From positions 1 to 52,367 of the forward strand of contig CAIMWE010000032.1 of NCBI GenBank assembly GCA_903845115.1: DNA of 52,367 nucleotides. Direction: 5' to 3'. This DNA comes from an uncultured Acidobacteriota bacterium (GTDB taxonomy: Bacteria; Acidobacteriota; Thermoanaerobaculia; UBA5066). The position numbers were made by a program, and so were the translations under genes. Shown here one piece after another: positions 8,419-16,747 of this stretch. The notes under the pieces are model-generated. The model searched no databases, was not told the DNA's origin, and saw nothing but the letters and a program-made list of their open reading frames with translations. Numbering within the stretch: position 1 is the first letter of the stretch; each line of letters begins with the position of its first letter.

Positions 8419-9241
8419 ATGGCGCCCAGGCCGGGAACTCGTCGAGAGCCCGCACGGCCCCCCAGGCGGTGACGGTCTGCCTCCCCTTGAGGAATTTGGC
8501 CAGCGCCCTCACCGCCGGATGCGGGTCGGGTCCTTCCCAGAGCTGCCAGTGGTGGAGAACGACGACGGCCACCAGAGCGCCACGGGCGAGGGTCTCCACC
8601 GCACCCGGCACCTCCCCGGCCTGCGTCTCCCTGCGGATGAGGCAGCCCTTGTGCCTCAGGATCCAGCCGCGGCGAAGCGGGAGGGCCTGGGTCCCCGCCC
8701 GGCGCTCGAGGAGATGCGCGGGCCAGGACGGAACCGGGAGCCTCGCCCTTCCGACCCACCCCGTCGAGAGCAGGTCGAAGAGCCCGTTCACGACGAGGAG
8801 GGCCTCCTTCGAGAGGGCGTCCCAGGGCGCGACGAATCCGATCGGCCTTCGCCCGATCGCGGCGGTGAGCGAGGCCAGCGCCGGCTCGAGGAGCGCTCGC
8901 GTCTCCGGGCCGCCGAGGGAGCCGATCTCCGTGTTGCCGCGCCGCCGCGCGTGACTCACCCCGTGCATCAGGACGTCGACGAGGCCGGGATCCTGCCTGC
9001 GCAGCCACGCCGCGAGCGGGGTTTCGGGCTCGAGGCGGAGCGTCGTCGGTCCCGGGGGAACGTCGGAAGAAAGAAAGCCCTCCCGCTCTCCATCCGGGCC
9101 CTTCGTGTCGAGGGCGACGTCGGGAACCGTCGCGAAGCTCACCGGGATTCCGGCATCGAAGAGAGGGGCGAACGCCCGCGCCAGCCTCTCGGGATCGGTC
9201 GTCGCGTTCGCGTCGTCGTCCCGGACGAGAAAGAGGGTCAC
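8399..9241 (-). CDS. Polysaccharide deacetylase-like protein (DUF2334-like)
   Basis: A 280-residue soluble protein with features of NodB/DUF2334-type deacetylases: an N-terminal strand ending in RDDDANATTDP (metal-binding aspartates at about 8-10), a histidine pair in DVLMHGVSHARRR, FVAPWDALSKEAL as the substrate loop, and a late LHHWQLW strand. It would remove acetyl groups from a sugar, either in the polymer or in a lipid-linked unit. No signal peptide is seen, so it may act in the cytoplasm on a precursor. Its GTG start at 9241 overlaps the stop of the preceding GT4 gene (GTGA). It is the last gene of the minus arm of the polysaccharide locus. Confidence 0.65.
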   Translation of the reverse strand: MTLFLVRDDDANATTDPERLARAFAPLFDAGIPVSFATVPDVALDTKGPDGEREGFLSSDVPPGPTTLRLEPETPLAAWLRRQDPGLVDVLMHGVSHARRRGNTEIGSLGGPETRALLEPALASLTAAIGRRPIGFVAPWDALSKEALLVVNGLFDLLSTGWVGRARLPVPSWPAHLLERRAGTQALPLRRGWILRHKGCLIRRETQAGEVPGAVETLARGALVAVVVLHHWQLWEGPDPHPAVRALAKFLKGRQTVTAWGAVRALDEFPAWAPFRKSSG

Positions 9242-10461
9242 GATTCCCTCCCCCGGAGCGCCTGCTCGTAGGCCCCCGCGACGCGCTCCGCGACGCGCCG
9301 CCAGGAGAACCGCTCGGCGACCCGCCCTGGAGCCTCCGCCCTCTCGCTCGCGAGGAGGTCCGGGTCCGCGACCGCGGCGGAGAGCCGCGCGGACCATTCG
9401 GCCGGCTCCAGCGAGTCGACGAGGAGCCTCCCGGCCCCGCAGGCGTCCGCGATTCCCTTGAGACCGCTCGCGGACGAGAAGAGGGCCGGCGCTCCCTCGG
9501 CCCAGGCCTCGAGAAGGACGAGCCCGAATGCCTCCGCGCGAGACGGCACGAGCGCGATCTCGGCCTCGGCGAGGAACGCGCGGGCGAGCCGGGGCGTGAC
9601 GCCCCCGATCACGTGGACCAGGCCCGGCGTCGAGCTGGCGAGGTCCCGCACGGCGCGGGCGAAGGGGGCGTCCGTCTCCGAGCCCGCGAGGACGAGGTGG
9701 CGTCCGGCCGGCGGCGCCAGCTGAAAGGCCCGGACCGCGACGTCCTGTCCCTTCATGGGGTCGAGCCGGCCGAGGACCACGAGGAAGGGCGCCCCGCCCA
9801 GGCCAGGGACGGAGGCGCGGGCCTCGTCCCGCGCCTCCCGGGAGGACCGGGCCGTCTGGACGCCGTGAGGCACCAGCTCGAGATGCCGTCCGCGACGATC
9901 CTGCTCCCAGGCCTGCCGCTCCTCGGGGTTCAGGACGAAGACCAGGTCGGCGTCGGGCACGACCCGTCTCGCCCCGACGAGGAGGCCGAACGGCGCGCCG
10001 ACGTCGACCCCCCTTCCCGCGAAGCTGGCCGCCTGGCCGGGCGCGGCCCCGCTCCTCGTCGGCCCGTGCAGCGTCACGGCATAGGGGCGTCCGGACCTGC
10101 GCGCCGCCCACCGCACCACCCCTCCCAGGCGCCGTGTCGTGTGCACGTGGAAGAGGGAGGCCCGGCGGTCGACGGTGAGGCGCCACAGCTCGCCCGGCGT
10201 CACCAGGTTGCCGCCGCTCGCGACCAGCCTCTTCCGTCCTTCCGCGTCGAGCCCGAGAACCGGATAGCTGGCGCGAAACGTCCGGAACGTCGCGCCGGCC
10301 CTCTCCAGCTCCGTCCCATCCGTTCCGGGCTCGAGCGGGGCGTGCACCTCGCTCATCCAGCCGAGCGGTTCGAGCTCGCGCACGAGGTTGACGAGGAAGG
10401 TCTCGGTCCCGCCCCACTCGGCAGGCTCGAACTTGCGGATGACGTGAATCACCTTCGGCAT
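9238..10461 (-). CDS. Family 4 glycosyltransferase
   Basis: A 407-residue GT-B glycosyltransferase. Evidence is the N-terminal VIHVIRKFEPAEWGGTE loop, the linker strand FLVVLGRLDPMKGQD that opens the nucleotide-sugar half, and the EX7E signature in PSRAEAFGLVLLEAWAEG. It probably adds a sugar from a nucleotide donor to the lipid-linked repeat unit at the inner face of the membrane. It resembles the enzyme at 19413-20639 in length and in the WGGTE start, so the two look paralogous. The ATG at 10461 lies 68 bases after the nucleotidyltransferase gene; no terminator is apparent in that gap. Sugar specificity is unknown. Confidence 0.85.
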   Translation of the reverse strand: MPKVIHVIRKFEPAEWGGTETFLVNLVRELEPLGWMSEVHAPLEPGTDGTELERAGATFRTFRASYPVLGLDAEGRKRLVASGGNLVTPGELWRLTVDRRASLFHVHTTRRLGGVVRWAARRSGRPYAVTLHGPTRSGAAPGQAASFAGRGVDVGAPFGLLVGARRVVPDADLVFVLNPEERQAWEQDRRGRHLELVPHGVQTARSSREARDEARASVPGLGGAPFLVVLGRLDPMKGQDVAVRAFQLAPPAGRHLVLAGSETDAPFARAVRDLASSTPGLVHVIGGVTPRLARAFLAEAEIALVPSRAEAFGLVLLEAWAEGAPALFSSASGLKGIADACGAGRLLVDSLEPAEWSARLSAAVADPDLLASERAEAPGRVAERFSWRRVAERVAGAYEQALRGRES

Positions 10462-10529
10462 GTGTGACGCCCCGTTCAGTCTAGTCTCTCGGCGGACTCG
10501 GCCCCGGTGCCGGTTCTTTCCCTCTCCGT

Positions 10530-11666
10530 TCAGTTCGCGCGCCGCCACAGGGAGAGGCAGCGCGCGGTCGCGTCGGCCCACCCCTCGCCCCCCCCGAGGA
10601 GCCGGCGGGTCGCCGCGTCCGGCGGGTCGCCGGCGAGAAGGCCGGGGAGGACGCGGGTGACGCGGGTGCGCGGGTGCTCCCGCAGGGAGTACGGCGGGAC
10701 GAAGGCACGCTCCCTCATCAGGAGGAGCTGCCGCGCTACCGCGGAAGGCAGCGCCGGGAGCCGTTCCGCGAAGAGGCCGGGCGCCGACGCGTAGGCCGCC
10801 CAGCTTGCGAACGACCGCCCCGTCCGCCGCTCCTCGAGCCATCGCCAGACCTCCAGGACGGCCTCGCGAGCTTCCTCGACCCGGCGGGAGAGTTCGTCCT
10901 CCGCGGGCGGCTCGGTCGCCACGAGCCGCGCGGCGGCGGCTTCGCGGTGCCGTTCGACGAGCCGTTCGGCGGTCGGCCCCCCGGGCACCAGCGGCCCTTC
11001 CCTCGCCTGGAGCTCCTCCAGCGCACGCTGGCGGGCGCCGTACCCGACCACGAAGGCCCCCCGCCCGACGAGGACGCCCGCGCCCGCCGCGAGCCAGGCC
11101 TTGTGGACGAACTTCCAGACCCGGCCCGGCGCCATCGCCTCCGACCGGGCCCACAGGAGGAGAGCCGCCCGGTTCGTCAGGTAGCGCGTTCCCTCGATCA
11201 GGGGCAGGTCGGCGGGAGGCATCGGGGGGACGCGCCGGAGGGCCGCGACCGCCCCGTCCCCTTCCGCGATCAGCCGGTGCGCCGCGAAGAGCTCGCACCA
11301 CATCATCGTGAAGGGAAGGCTCCGCAGGTCGTCGCTCCTGAGCGGGGAGAGCTCGACCTCGATCCCGAGCGACTTCTCCAGCCTCCCCGCGAGCGCCGTC
11401 AGCTCCTCCCGGACCCGTCCGAGCCGCCAGCGCGGGACGTCGCGGACGACCGCGACGAGGTCGTAGTCGTTGTACGGCGCCCACCGGCCGCTCTCGTCCC
11501 GGATCCCGCCCCCCTCGCCGCGGCCGAAGCCGCCGCCCAGGAGCAGGGCGACGAGGGAGGAGCCGACCGACTCTTCCACCACGGCTCGAATCCGGCCGAG
11601 GTCCTCCCCGATCCGCTCCTCCAGCGCCGGCTCGCGGCACACCGTGTAGGGCCGGCCGTCAGCCAC
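10530..11666 (-). CDS. Pol-beta-like nucleotidyltransferase in polysaccharide locus
   Basis: A 378-residue protein with a minimal nucleotidyltransferase signature: GGGFGRGEGG at 44-53, NDYDL at 66-70 (paired aspartates) and a possible third carboxylate in GIEVELSPL (E103/E105). These residues bind metal and NTP in the pol-beta superfamily. The remaining 270 residues are helical and do not match a domain I know. The GTG at 11666 overlaps the GT2 stop by 8 bases, so it is translated with the glycan genes. It could transfer a nucleotidyl or phospho group to a glycan or protein, or it could regulate. Family assignment is moderate and the function is not known. Confidence 0.6.
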   Translation of the reverse strand: MADGRPYTVCREPALEERIGEDLGRIRAVVEESVGSSLVALLLGGGFGRGEGGGIRDESGRWAPYNDYDLVAVVRDVPRWRLGRVREELTALAGRLEKSLGIEVELSPLRSDDLRSLPFTMMWCELFAAHRLIAEGDGAVAALRRVPPMPPADLPLIEGTRYLTNRAALLLWARSEAMAPGRVWKFVHKAWLAAGAGVLVGRGAFVVGYGARQRALEELQAREGPLVPGGPTAERLVERHREAAAARLVATEPPAEDELSRRVEEAREAVLEVWRWLEERRTGRSFASWAAYASAPGLFAERLPALPSAVARQLLLMRERAFVPPYSLREHPRTRVTRVLPGLLAGDPPDAATRRLLGGGEGWADATARCLSLWRRAN

Positions 11667-12513
11667 GGGCGAGGCCCTCGAGGAGGCCGCGGCGGTAGCT
11701 CGACTTCTGGACGGCTCGGTGGACGGGCGCCTGGAGCATCGCGCGGAATTCGCCCCGGCGCGCCGTCCAGAGGACGTCGCGGGCGATCTCCGCGGCGCAC
11801 GGGAGCAGAAGGCCTCGCAGGAGGCTCGGGTCGACCAGGGCCTCGCCGTAGATCGCCGCGTCGGCCTTTCCCTCCCCGGCGAACCTCTTCCGCATCTCGG
11901 CCACCGTGTAATTATGAGAGTGCATCGCGACCGAGTCGGCCGCGTACGCGATCCGCCATCCCTCCTGGCGGCGCTGCCACGACCAGTAGACGTCCTCCGA
12001 GTATCGGATCGCCTCGTCGAAGGGGCGGGCCTCCCACACGCTCCTGCGGATGGCGGAGGAGGCCATCGAGAAGAAATGCCGCCAGGTCGCGGCGACCCGG
12101 CCGTCCCCGAAGGCCCGCTCGTAGTCCTTCACGACGAGGGGGTGGGCGTCCGGCCGCGTGACCTGCCGCCCGTAGACCGCCGCGATCTTCGGGTCCGTCG
12201 GGAACGGCCCGACCAGGCGGGCGAGCCATTCCCGGTGCTGCGGAGTGCAGTCCGAGTTGACGAATGCCGCCAGGGGCTCGTCGCCGCGGCGCATCCCGAG
12301 GTTCAGCACCTTGCCGGGGACGTAGCTCCCGAGCGGGATCTCCACCAGCTCGAGGGGGTAGCGCTTCAGGACCCCCACGGAGCCGTCGCTCGAGCCGCTG
12401 TCGATCGCCACGACCCGGAACGAGGGGCCCTCCTGGGCGAAGACGGCGTCGAGCGTCTCTCCGACGACCCGGACGTCGTTGAAGCAGCGGAGGACGATCA
12501 GAACGTCGGCCAT
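11659..12513 (-). CDS. Family 2 glycosyltransferase (rhamnosyltransferase-like)
   Basis: A 284-residue GT-A enzyme. It starts with VLIVLRCFNDVRVVGETLD, then VVAIDSGSSDGS, a NSDC motif at the DXD position and YSEDVYWSWQRR as the acceptor-side ED motif. The layout resembles rhamnosyltransferases of O-antigen and exopolysaccharide clusters, but the donor cannot be deduced. ATG 12513 has AGAGGAG upstream. It acts in the cytoplasm on the growing lipid-linked repeat unit. It lies 13 bases downstream of the Wzy-like gene and overlaps the nucleotidyltransferase gene. Confidence 0.8.
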   Translation of the reverse strand: MADVLIVLRCFNDVRVVGETLDAVFAQEGPSFRVVAIDSGSSDGSVGVLKRYPLELVEIPLGSYVPGKVLNLGMRRGDEPLAAFVNSDCTPQHREWLARLVGPFPTDPKIAAVYGRQVTRPDAHPLVVKDYERAFGDGRVAATWRHFFSMASSAIRRSVWEARPFDEAIRYSEDVYWSWQRRQEGWRIAYAADSVAMHSHNYTVAEMRKRFAGEGKADAAIYGEALVDPSLLRGLLLPCAAEIARDVLWTARRGEFRAMLQAPVHRAVQKSSYRRGLLEGLARG

Positions 12514-12526
12514 GCGGCTCCTCTTC

Positions 12527-13897
12527 TCAACGGGCCCCGGCCCGCGCGACCGCCCTCCCCGCCGGCCCGCCGACGGGGACGGGGACGTACCGGACCCAGA
12601 CCCGCCAGTTCTTCGCGCCATCCGTCGAGCGGATCCGGCCGAGCGCCGTCGACACGCCCGCGAGTGCCAGGAACGTGAAGCTCATCGACGTTTGCACCAT
12701 CGCCCACTCCAGGGTGGACTGGAGGGAGACGGTCAGCATCCCCCCGAGCCACCCCAGGGCGAAGATGGTGCGGGTGTCCTCGCGCGGGTGGCTGATCAGA
12801 AACTTCAGGACCGTGGCGTAGATCGTCCCGTGCAGGAGCAGCAGGGCGAGGAGGCCCGCCCACCCGAGCTCGCCGACGGTGAGGTAGTAGAGGTTGTGAC
12901 AGAGGCCCCCCTTGTCGAGCCCGCCCTCGAACGGGTCGGAGTACGGACCGTCGGTGCCGTACGAGTAGTTGTTGATCCCGGCGCCGAAGGTCCGGTCGTG
13001 CGCCATCTGCCGGGCGACCATGTTGAACATCACCCGGGCCTCTCCCGACGACTCGGGCGCCTCCTGGATCCGCTTGATCATCTTCTGGACCAGGATGCCG
13101 CTCGGCGGGATGGCCATCAGGATCATCAGGCCGATCAGGAAGAACTTCTTCGGCCGCGCCCGGAGGAAGAAGGAGACCGGGGTCACGACCGCGAGGGAGA
13201 GCGCGAGCGCCACCCACGACCCGCGCGAGAGCGTCAGGACCACGATGCCCGTCCCGGCGCCGAAGATCGCGAAGTACGCCCACGTCAACTTCGTCTTCAG
13301 GTTCAGGAGAGCCGAGAACACGATCGGCAGGAGCATGTTGAGGTACATGCCGAGCGTGTTCGAGTGGTCGAACGTGCCGCGGGCCCGGTACTCCCCCCCC
13401 AGGTACATCTTCATCGAGATGAAGACCTCGTATCCGACGCAGGCCAGGAAAGTCGGGAAGAGCCAGGCGACGTCCTCCTCGTCCCAGATGGCGTTCGAGA
13501 GGACCCAGAGCGCGATCGTGTACCGGACGAACTTCAGGGCGCCGAACGCGGCGTAGAGCGGCACGAACGCGGTCGTCGTGGAGACCATCACGAGCAGCAG
13601 GTAGAACAGCATCGCCACGAAGATCGGCGGGAAAAGGCGCGGAGGGTGCTTTCCCCAGCCGAAGAGGACCGCCGCCAGAAGGCCCAGCAGGACCATGTCG
13701 GTCGAGGTGACCTCGAAGCCGCGCACCCAGCCCCGGTACTCCTCCATCGAGACGAAGTTGATGTGGAGGTATTCCGTGTTCGAGAGGAAGAACAGACAGA
13801 CGTAGACGCGCCGGAGCGCCGGGAAGGCCGCCACCGCCGCCGCGAGACCGACCGCGCCGACCAGCAGGAGGAGACTGGCGACGACCTGCTTGGGCAC
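12527..13897 (-). CDS. O-antigen polymerase/ligase-like membrane protein (Wzy candidate)
   Basis: A 456-residue protein with about ten or more membrane helices and the large periplasmic loop expected of the O-antigen ligase/Wzy family. The family region TLSRGSWVALALSLAVV is visible, followed by a loop with GAGINNYSYG and a histidine in KGGLCHNLYYLTVGELGWAG, matching the NxxL pattern of ligase-type proteins. It probably polymerises flipped repeat units in the periplasm. Translation most likely starts at GTG 13897, 12 bases after the STAS gene; a clear ribosome binding site is lacking. The locus has a Wzx and a Wza but no lipid A-core genes, so polymerase is preferred over ligase. Confidence 0.8.
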   Translation of the reverse strand: MPKQVVASLLLLVGAVGLAAAVAAFPALRRVYVCLFFLSNTEYLHINFVSMEEYRGWVRGFEVTSTDMVLLGLLAAVLFGWGKHPPRLFPPIFVAMLFYLLLVMVSTTTAFVPLYAAFGALKFVRYTIALWVLSNAIWDEEDVAWLFPTFLACVGYEVFISMKMYLGGEYRARGTFDHSNTLGMYLNMLLPIVFSALLNLKTKLTWAYFAIFGAGTGIVVLTLSRGSWVALALSLAVVTPVSFFLRARPKKFFLIGLMILMAIPPSGILVQKMIKRIQEAPESSGEARVMFNMVARQMAHDRTFGAGINNYSYGTDGPYSDPFEGGLDKGGLCHNLYYLTVGELGWAGLLALLLLHGTIYATVLKFLISHPREDTRTIFALGWLGGMLTVSLQSTLEWAMVQTSMSFTFLALAGVSTALGRIRSTDGAKNWRVWVRYVPVPVGGPAGRAVARAGAR

Positions 13898-13909
13898 GGC
13901 CGGCCCCGG

Positions 13910-14239
13910 TCAGAAACTCTGGATCGCCTGTTCGATCGTCGGGAAGCTGGAGAAGACCTGGAAGAGCCTCGTCAGCTCGAAGATCGTCCTGACCGGGGGC
14001 GTCAGGCCGGTCAGGCGGACGTCCCCGCCCGCTCCCCGGGCGGCCTTGAGGGCGGTCAGGAGGACGCCGAGGCCCGAGGAATCGATGAAGGTCACCGAGG
14101 AGAGGTCGATGACGACCTTGCTCTCTCCGTCCCGGATCTGCTGCTTGAGGTAGTCGCGCGCCTCCTGGACGTTGCGGGAGTCGAGCGCACCGGGAGCCGT
14201 CAGGACCGTCACCTCGCCGACCCGGCTGGACTGAAACAT
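13910..14239 (-). CDS. STAS-domain anti-sigma-factor antagonist-like protein
   Basis: A 109-residue protein that is one STAS domain of the SpoIIAA/RsbV type. The loop VTFIDSSGLGVLLTALK carries the usual DSSGLG; S54 is the likely phosphorylated serine. Known relatives bind anti-sigma kinases or regulate partners by phosphorylation. ATG 14239 has a very good AAGGAGG site 9 bases before it, one of the strongest in this arm. It lies between a GT4 gene and the Wzy-like gene, so it is probably made with the polysaccharide machinery. No anti-sigma kinase or phosphatase partner is encoded in the window. Regulation of the locus is an inference from position. Confidence 0.85.
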   Translation of the reverse strand: MFQSSRVGEVTVLTAPGALDSRNVQEARDYLKQQIRDGESKVVIDLSSVTFIDSSGLGVLLTALKAARGAGGDVRLTGLTPPVRTIFELTRLFQVFSSFPTIEQAIQSF

Positions 14240-14271
14240 GTGGAGCCTCCTTGCTTCGCCTGTCGAGGGAA

Positions 14272-15474
14272 TCATACGGGGGTGTGGGCGGCCCGCGCCA
14301 GGCCGCGGCCGGCCGCGTCGCGGAGGACCTCGAGGGTGCGGGCCGCGGTCGCCTCCCAGGTGTAGCGCTCCGCGTTCTCGAAGCCGCTCCGGACCAGCTC
14401 GGCCCGGAGAGTGTCGTCGAGGGCGACGCGGAGGACGGCGTCCGCGATGGAGGAAGGGTCGGAGGGATCGAAGAGGATCCCTCCGGCCCCGACGACCTCG
14501 GGGATCGACGAGACATTGGCCCCGGCCACCGGGAGCCCGGAGGCCTGCGCTTCCAGGATCGGGATCCCGAATCCCTCGAACAGGGACGGGAAGACCATCG
14601 CCCTCGCCGCCCGGTAGAGGTGGGGCAGCGCCGCGTCCTCGACGAACCCGAGGAGGTGGACCCGCTCCGCGAGCCCCAGCTCCGTGATCGCGGCGTCGAC
14701 GGCTTCCGCGCCGTTCCAGCGGCTCCCGGCGAAGACGAGGTCGTACGGGAAGGCGGGTTCCCGGTCGAGGACGCCACGATAGGCGTGCAGGAGTCCGACG
14801 TGGTTCTTTCCCGGGTGCTCGAGGCGGGAGACGTAGAGGAGGAAGCCCCGGGGCAGGCGGCGCCCCATCGCCGCGAGGGCGGCGAGCGACTCGTTCGCTC
14901 CGCCGGGCGAGAAGACGCGGCGGTCGAACCCGTTCCCGATGATCGTGAGCCGGTCGGCGGGATAGCCCGCCAGCTCCACGATGTCCTTCGCCGACGAGGT
15001 GGAGATCGTGATCACCCGGGTGGAGCGGCGGATCAGCCACGGCATGAGGCGGCGGATGTAGAGCATCCGGAGCGGGTCGTACTTCCCCTGCACGTGGAAC
15101 GACGAGAGGTCGTGGACGACCGCGACCGTCGGGCGGGGGGAGAACGGGACGAGTCGCCTGTTGCCGGCCGGCAGGTAGATCACGTCGGCGCCGGACGCCG
15201 CCGCCAGCGACGGGAATCGGAAGGCGTGCCAGAGCGGCGAGAGGGCGGGCTCGTTCCAGAGGTCGGGGACGCCGATCCACCGGATCCGGTCCCCGTCGCC
15301 CGGGGCGATGCCGTCGAACACCTTCCGGTCCCCGTCGGCCACGAAGAGACGCCACGCGACGTCCGGGTCGGCGGCGACCAGGGCGGCCGTGACCTCCTTC
15401 AGGTACCGGCCGATCCCCGAGCGTCCCCGGTCGTTCGCGAAGAGGCTGACGGCGACGGTCAGGTCACGCCGCAT
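14272..15474 (-). CDS. Family 4 glycosyltransferase
   Basis: A 400-residue GT-B enzyme. It shows RSGIGRYLKEV near the N-terminus, VHDLSSFHVQGKYD, the STSSAKDIVELAGYPADR helix typical of mannosyltransferase-like GT4 proteins, the linker LLYVSRLEHPGKNH and the EX7E motif in PSLFEGFGIPILEAQASG. It would add a hexose to the lipid-linked glycan. It overlaps the upstream GT4 gene by 11 bases and lies 32 bases before the STAS gene. Mannose is a possible donor sugar by family resemblance only. Confidence 0.85.
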   Translation of the reverse strand: MRRDLTVAVSLFANDRGRSGIGRYLKEVTAALVAADPDVAWRLFVADGDRKVFDGIAPGDGDRIRWIGVPDLWNEPALSPLWHAFRFPSLAAASGADVIYLPAGNRRLVPFSPRPTVAVVHDLSSFHVQGKYDPLRMLYIRRLMPWLIRRSTRVITISTSSAKDIVELAGYPADRLTIIGNGFDRRVFSPGGANESLAALAAMGRRLPRGFLLYVSRLEHPGKNHVGLLHAYRGVLDREPAFPYDLVFAGSRWNGAEAVDAAITELGLAERVHLLGFVEDAALPHLYRAARAMVFPSLFEGFGIPILEAQASGLPVAGANVSSIPEVVGAGGILFDPSDPSSIADAVLRVALDDTLRAELVRSGFENAERYTWEATAARTLEVLRDAAGRGLARAAHTPV

Positions 15475-16663
15475 CGGTCGCCTCGCGACTCGCGTCTCCG
15501 AGGACCTCCTCGGTGCGCGCGATGAAGGCGTCGTGGCGGAAGTGCTCGCGGACCCTCTCCCATCCCGCGCCTCCCATCCGCGCCGCCAGCGCGGGATCCC
15601 CGAGGAGCTGCTCGAGCGCGTGTGCGAAGGCCCGCGTGTCGCGCTCGGTCACGAGAAAGCCGGTCTCGCCGTCGCGGAGCCAATCCGGGATTCCCCCGAC
15701 CGCGAAGCCGACGACCGGGCGGCTCGCCCACATCGCCTCGAGGCCGACCATTCCGAACGGCTCGGGCCAGCGGGACGGCACCGCGACGACGCGGGCCTGG
15801 GAGTAGTAGGCGGCGAGCCGCCCGTGGGGGACCCAGCCGACGAACGTGACCCTGTCCGCGATCCCGAGGGACCGGACGAGCGCCACGCACTCCGAGAGGT
15901 GGTTCCCGGTCCCGACGATCACGCACCGGTACTCTCCGCGGACGGCCGCGAGGGCCGTCAGCAGCAGGTCGACCCCCTTGCCGCGGATCACCTGGCCCAC
16001 GTAGAGGACGAGCGGGTCGGCCGACACCGCCTGGGGCTCGCGCTCGAGCCCCCGGGGGACCGGCGGGAGGATCTCGACCTGCTCGTCCCGGAAGCGGTTC
16101 GCGAGGAGCATCCCCTTCATCCAGCGCGACCCGACGAGGAGGCGGGGAAACCGGCGGTGGAACGCGAGGTTCTGGGCCTTCTCGCGGATGTTGACGAGGC
16201 CGGGAAGCCCATCGACCGGGCCGGACCTCGTCAGCAGGCAGCCGTGCAGGATGCAGTGGACGCCGAGGGGGTGGTGGCAGATCTTCGTCGAGATCGGGAA
16301 GTACTTGTGCCGCCGCGGGCAGGTGAGGTCGTGGTCGTGGACGTAACGCACCGTGGCGGCCCCGGCCATCAGCTCCGCGAGGGCGGCCCGGTGGGCGAAG
16401 CGGTGAACGTAGAGGACCTCGGGCTTCACGGTCTCGAGGACGCGGGCGACCTGCCTCCGCCAGCTGTCCTCCGAGGCGGTCAGCTCCAGCCGCGCCCGCG
16501 ACGCGAACGGCGCCGCGAGAGGCTCCCGTCCGGCGTCCGGCAGCTCGGTCGAGAGGAGGTGGACCTCGTGCCCCTTCGCGACGAGCCCGGCCGCCGTGTC
16601 GTCGACGAACTGCTCGACCCCTCCGAAGAACCAGCCCTTGTCGTTGACCAGCAGGGCTCTCAT
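15464..16663 (-). CDS. Family 4 glycosyltransferase with a cysteine-rich insert
   Basis: A 399-residue GT-B enzyme and the first gene of the minus arm. Features are LLVNDKGWFFGGVEQFVDD at the start, a VGQVIRGKGVDLLLTAL linker and the EX7E motif in PSRWPEPFGMVGLEA. Between about residues 110 and 150 there is an insert with HDHDLTCPRRHKYFP followed by further Cys/His residues (CHH, HCILHGC), which could bind a metal; such inserts occur in other GT4 enzymes. The start lies at the edge of the 84-base divergent region. It adds a sugar in the cytoplasm; the donor is unknown. Confidence 0.85.
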   Translation of the reverse strand: MRALLVNDKGWFFGGVEQFVDDTAAGLVAKGHEVHLLSTELPDAGREPLAAPFASRARLELTASEDSWRRQVARVLETVKPEVLYVHRFAHRAALAELMAGAATVRYVHDHDLTCPRRHKYFPISTKICHHPLGVHCILHGCLLTRSGPVDGLPGLVNIREKAQNLAFHRRFPRLLVGSRWMKGMLLANRFRDEQVEILPPVPRGLEREPQAVSADPLVLYVGQVIRGKGVDLLLTALAAVRGEYRCVIVGTGNHLSECVALVRSLGIADRVTFVGWVPHGRLAAYYSQARVVAVPSRWPEPFGMVGLEAMWASRPVVGFAVGGIPDWLRDGETGFLVTERDTRAFAHALEQLLGDPALAARMGGAGWERVREHFRHDAFIARTEEVLGDASREATDAA

Positions 16664-16747
16664 GGCCCCCAGTCTATGCCCGCGGCGGCCTTTCCCGGGC
16701 CTCCCGGGCGGGCGCGGGGCCTACAATCACTCCGGGGGGAGGAATTG
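16664..16747. promoter_or_regulatory. Divergent promoter region between the two arms of the polysaccharide locus
   Basis: Only 84 bases separate two long, oppositely transcribed gene sets (16663 down to 8399 and 16748 up to 30749). On the plus strand TACAAT at 16722-16727 matches a -10 in five of six positions, 20 bases before the start codon; the -35 region is GC-rich and not convincing. GGGGGAGGA just before 16748 is the ribosome binding site. Shared control of both arms is an inference. Confidence 0.45.

Noticed and set aside
11659-12513. Assigning a specific donor sugar (rhamnose) to the GT2 enzyme
   Set aside because: The motif layout is shared by many GT2 enzymes and no dTDP-rhamnose genes are in the window.
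15308-16747. An upstream extension of the phosphodiesterase frame by 480 codons
   Set aside because: It is antisense to two GT4 genes and has no family similarity; the ATG at 16748 with its ribosome binding site fits the family start.
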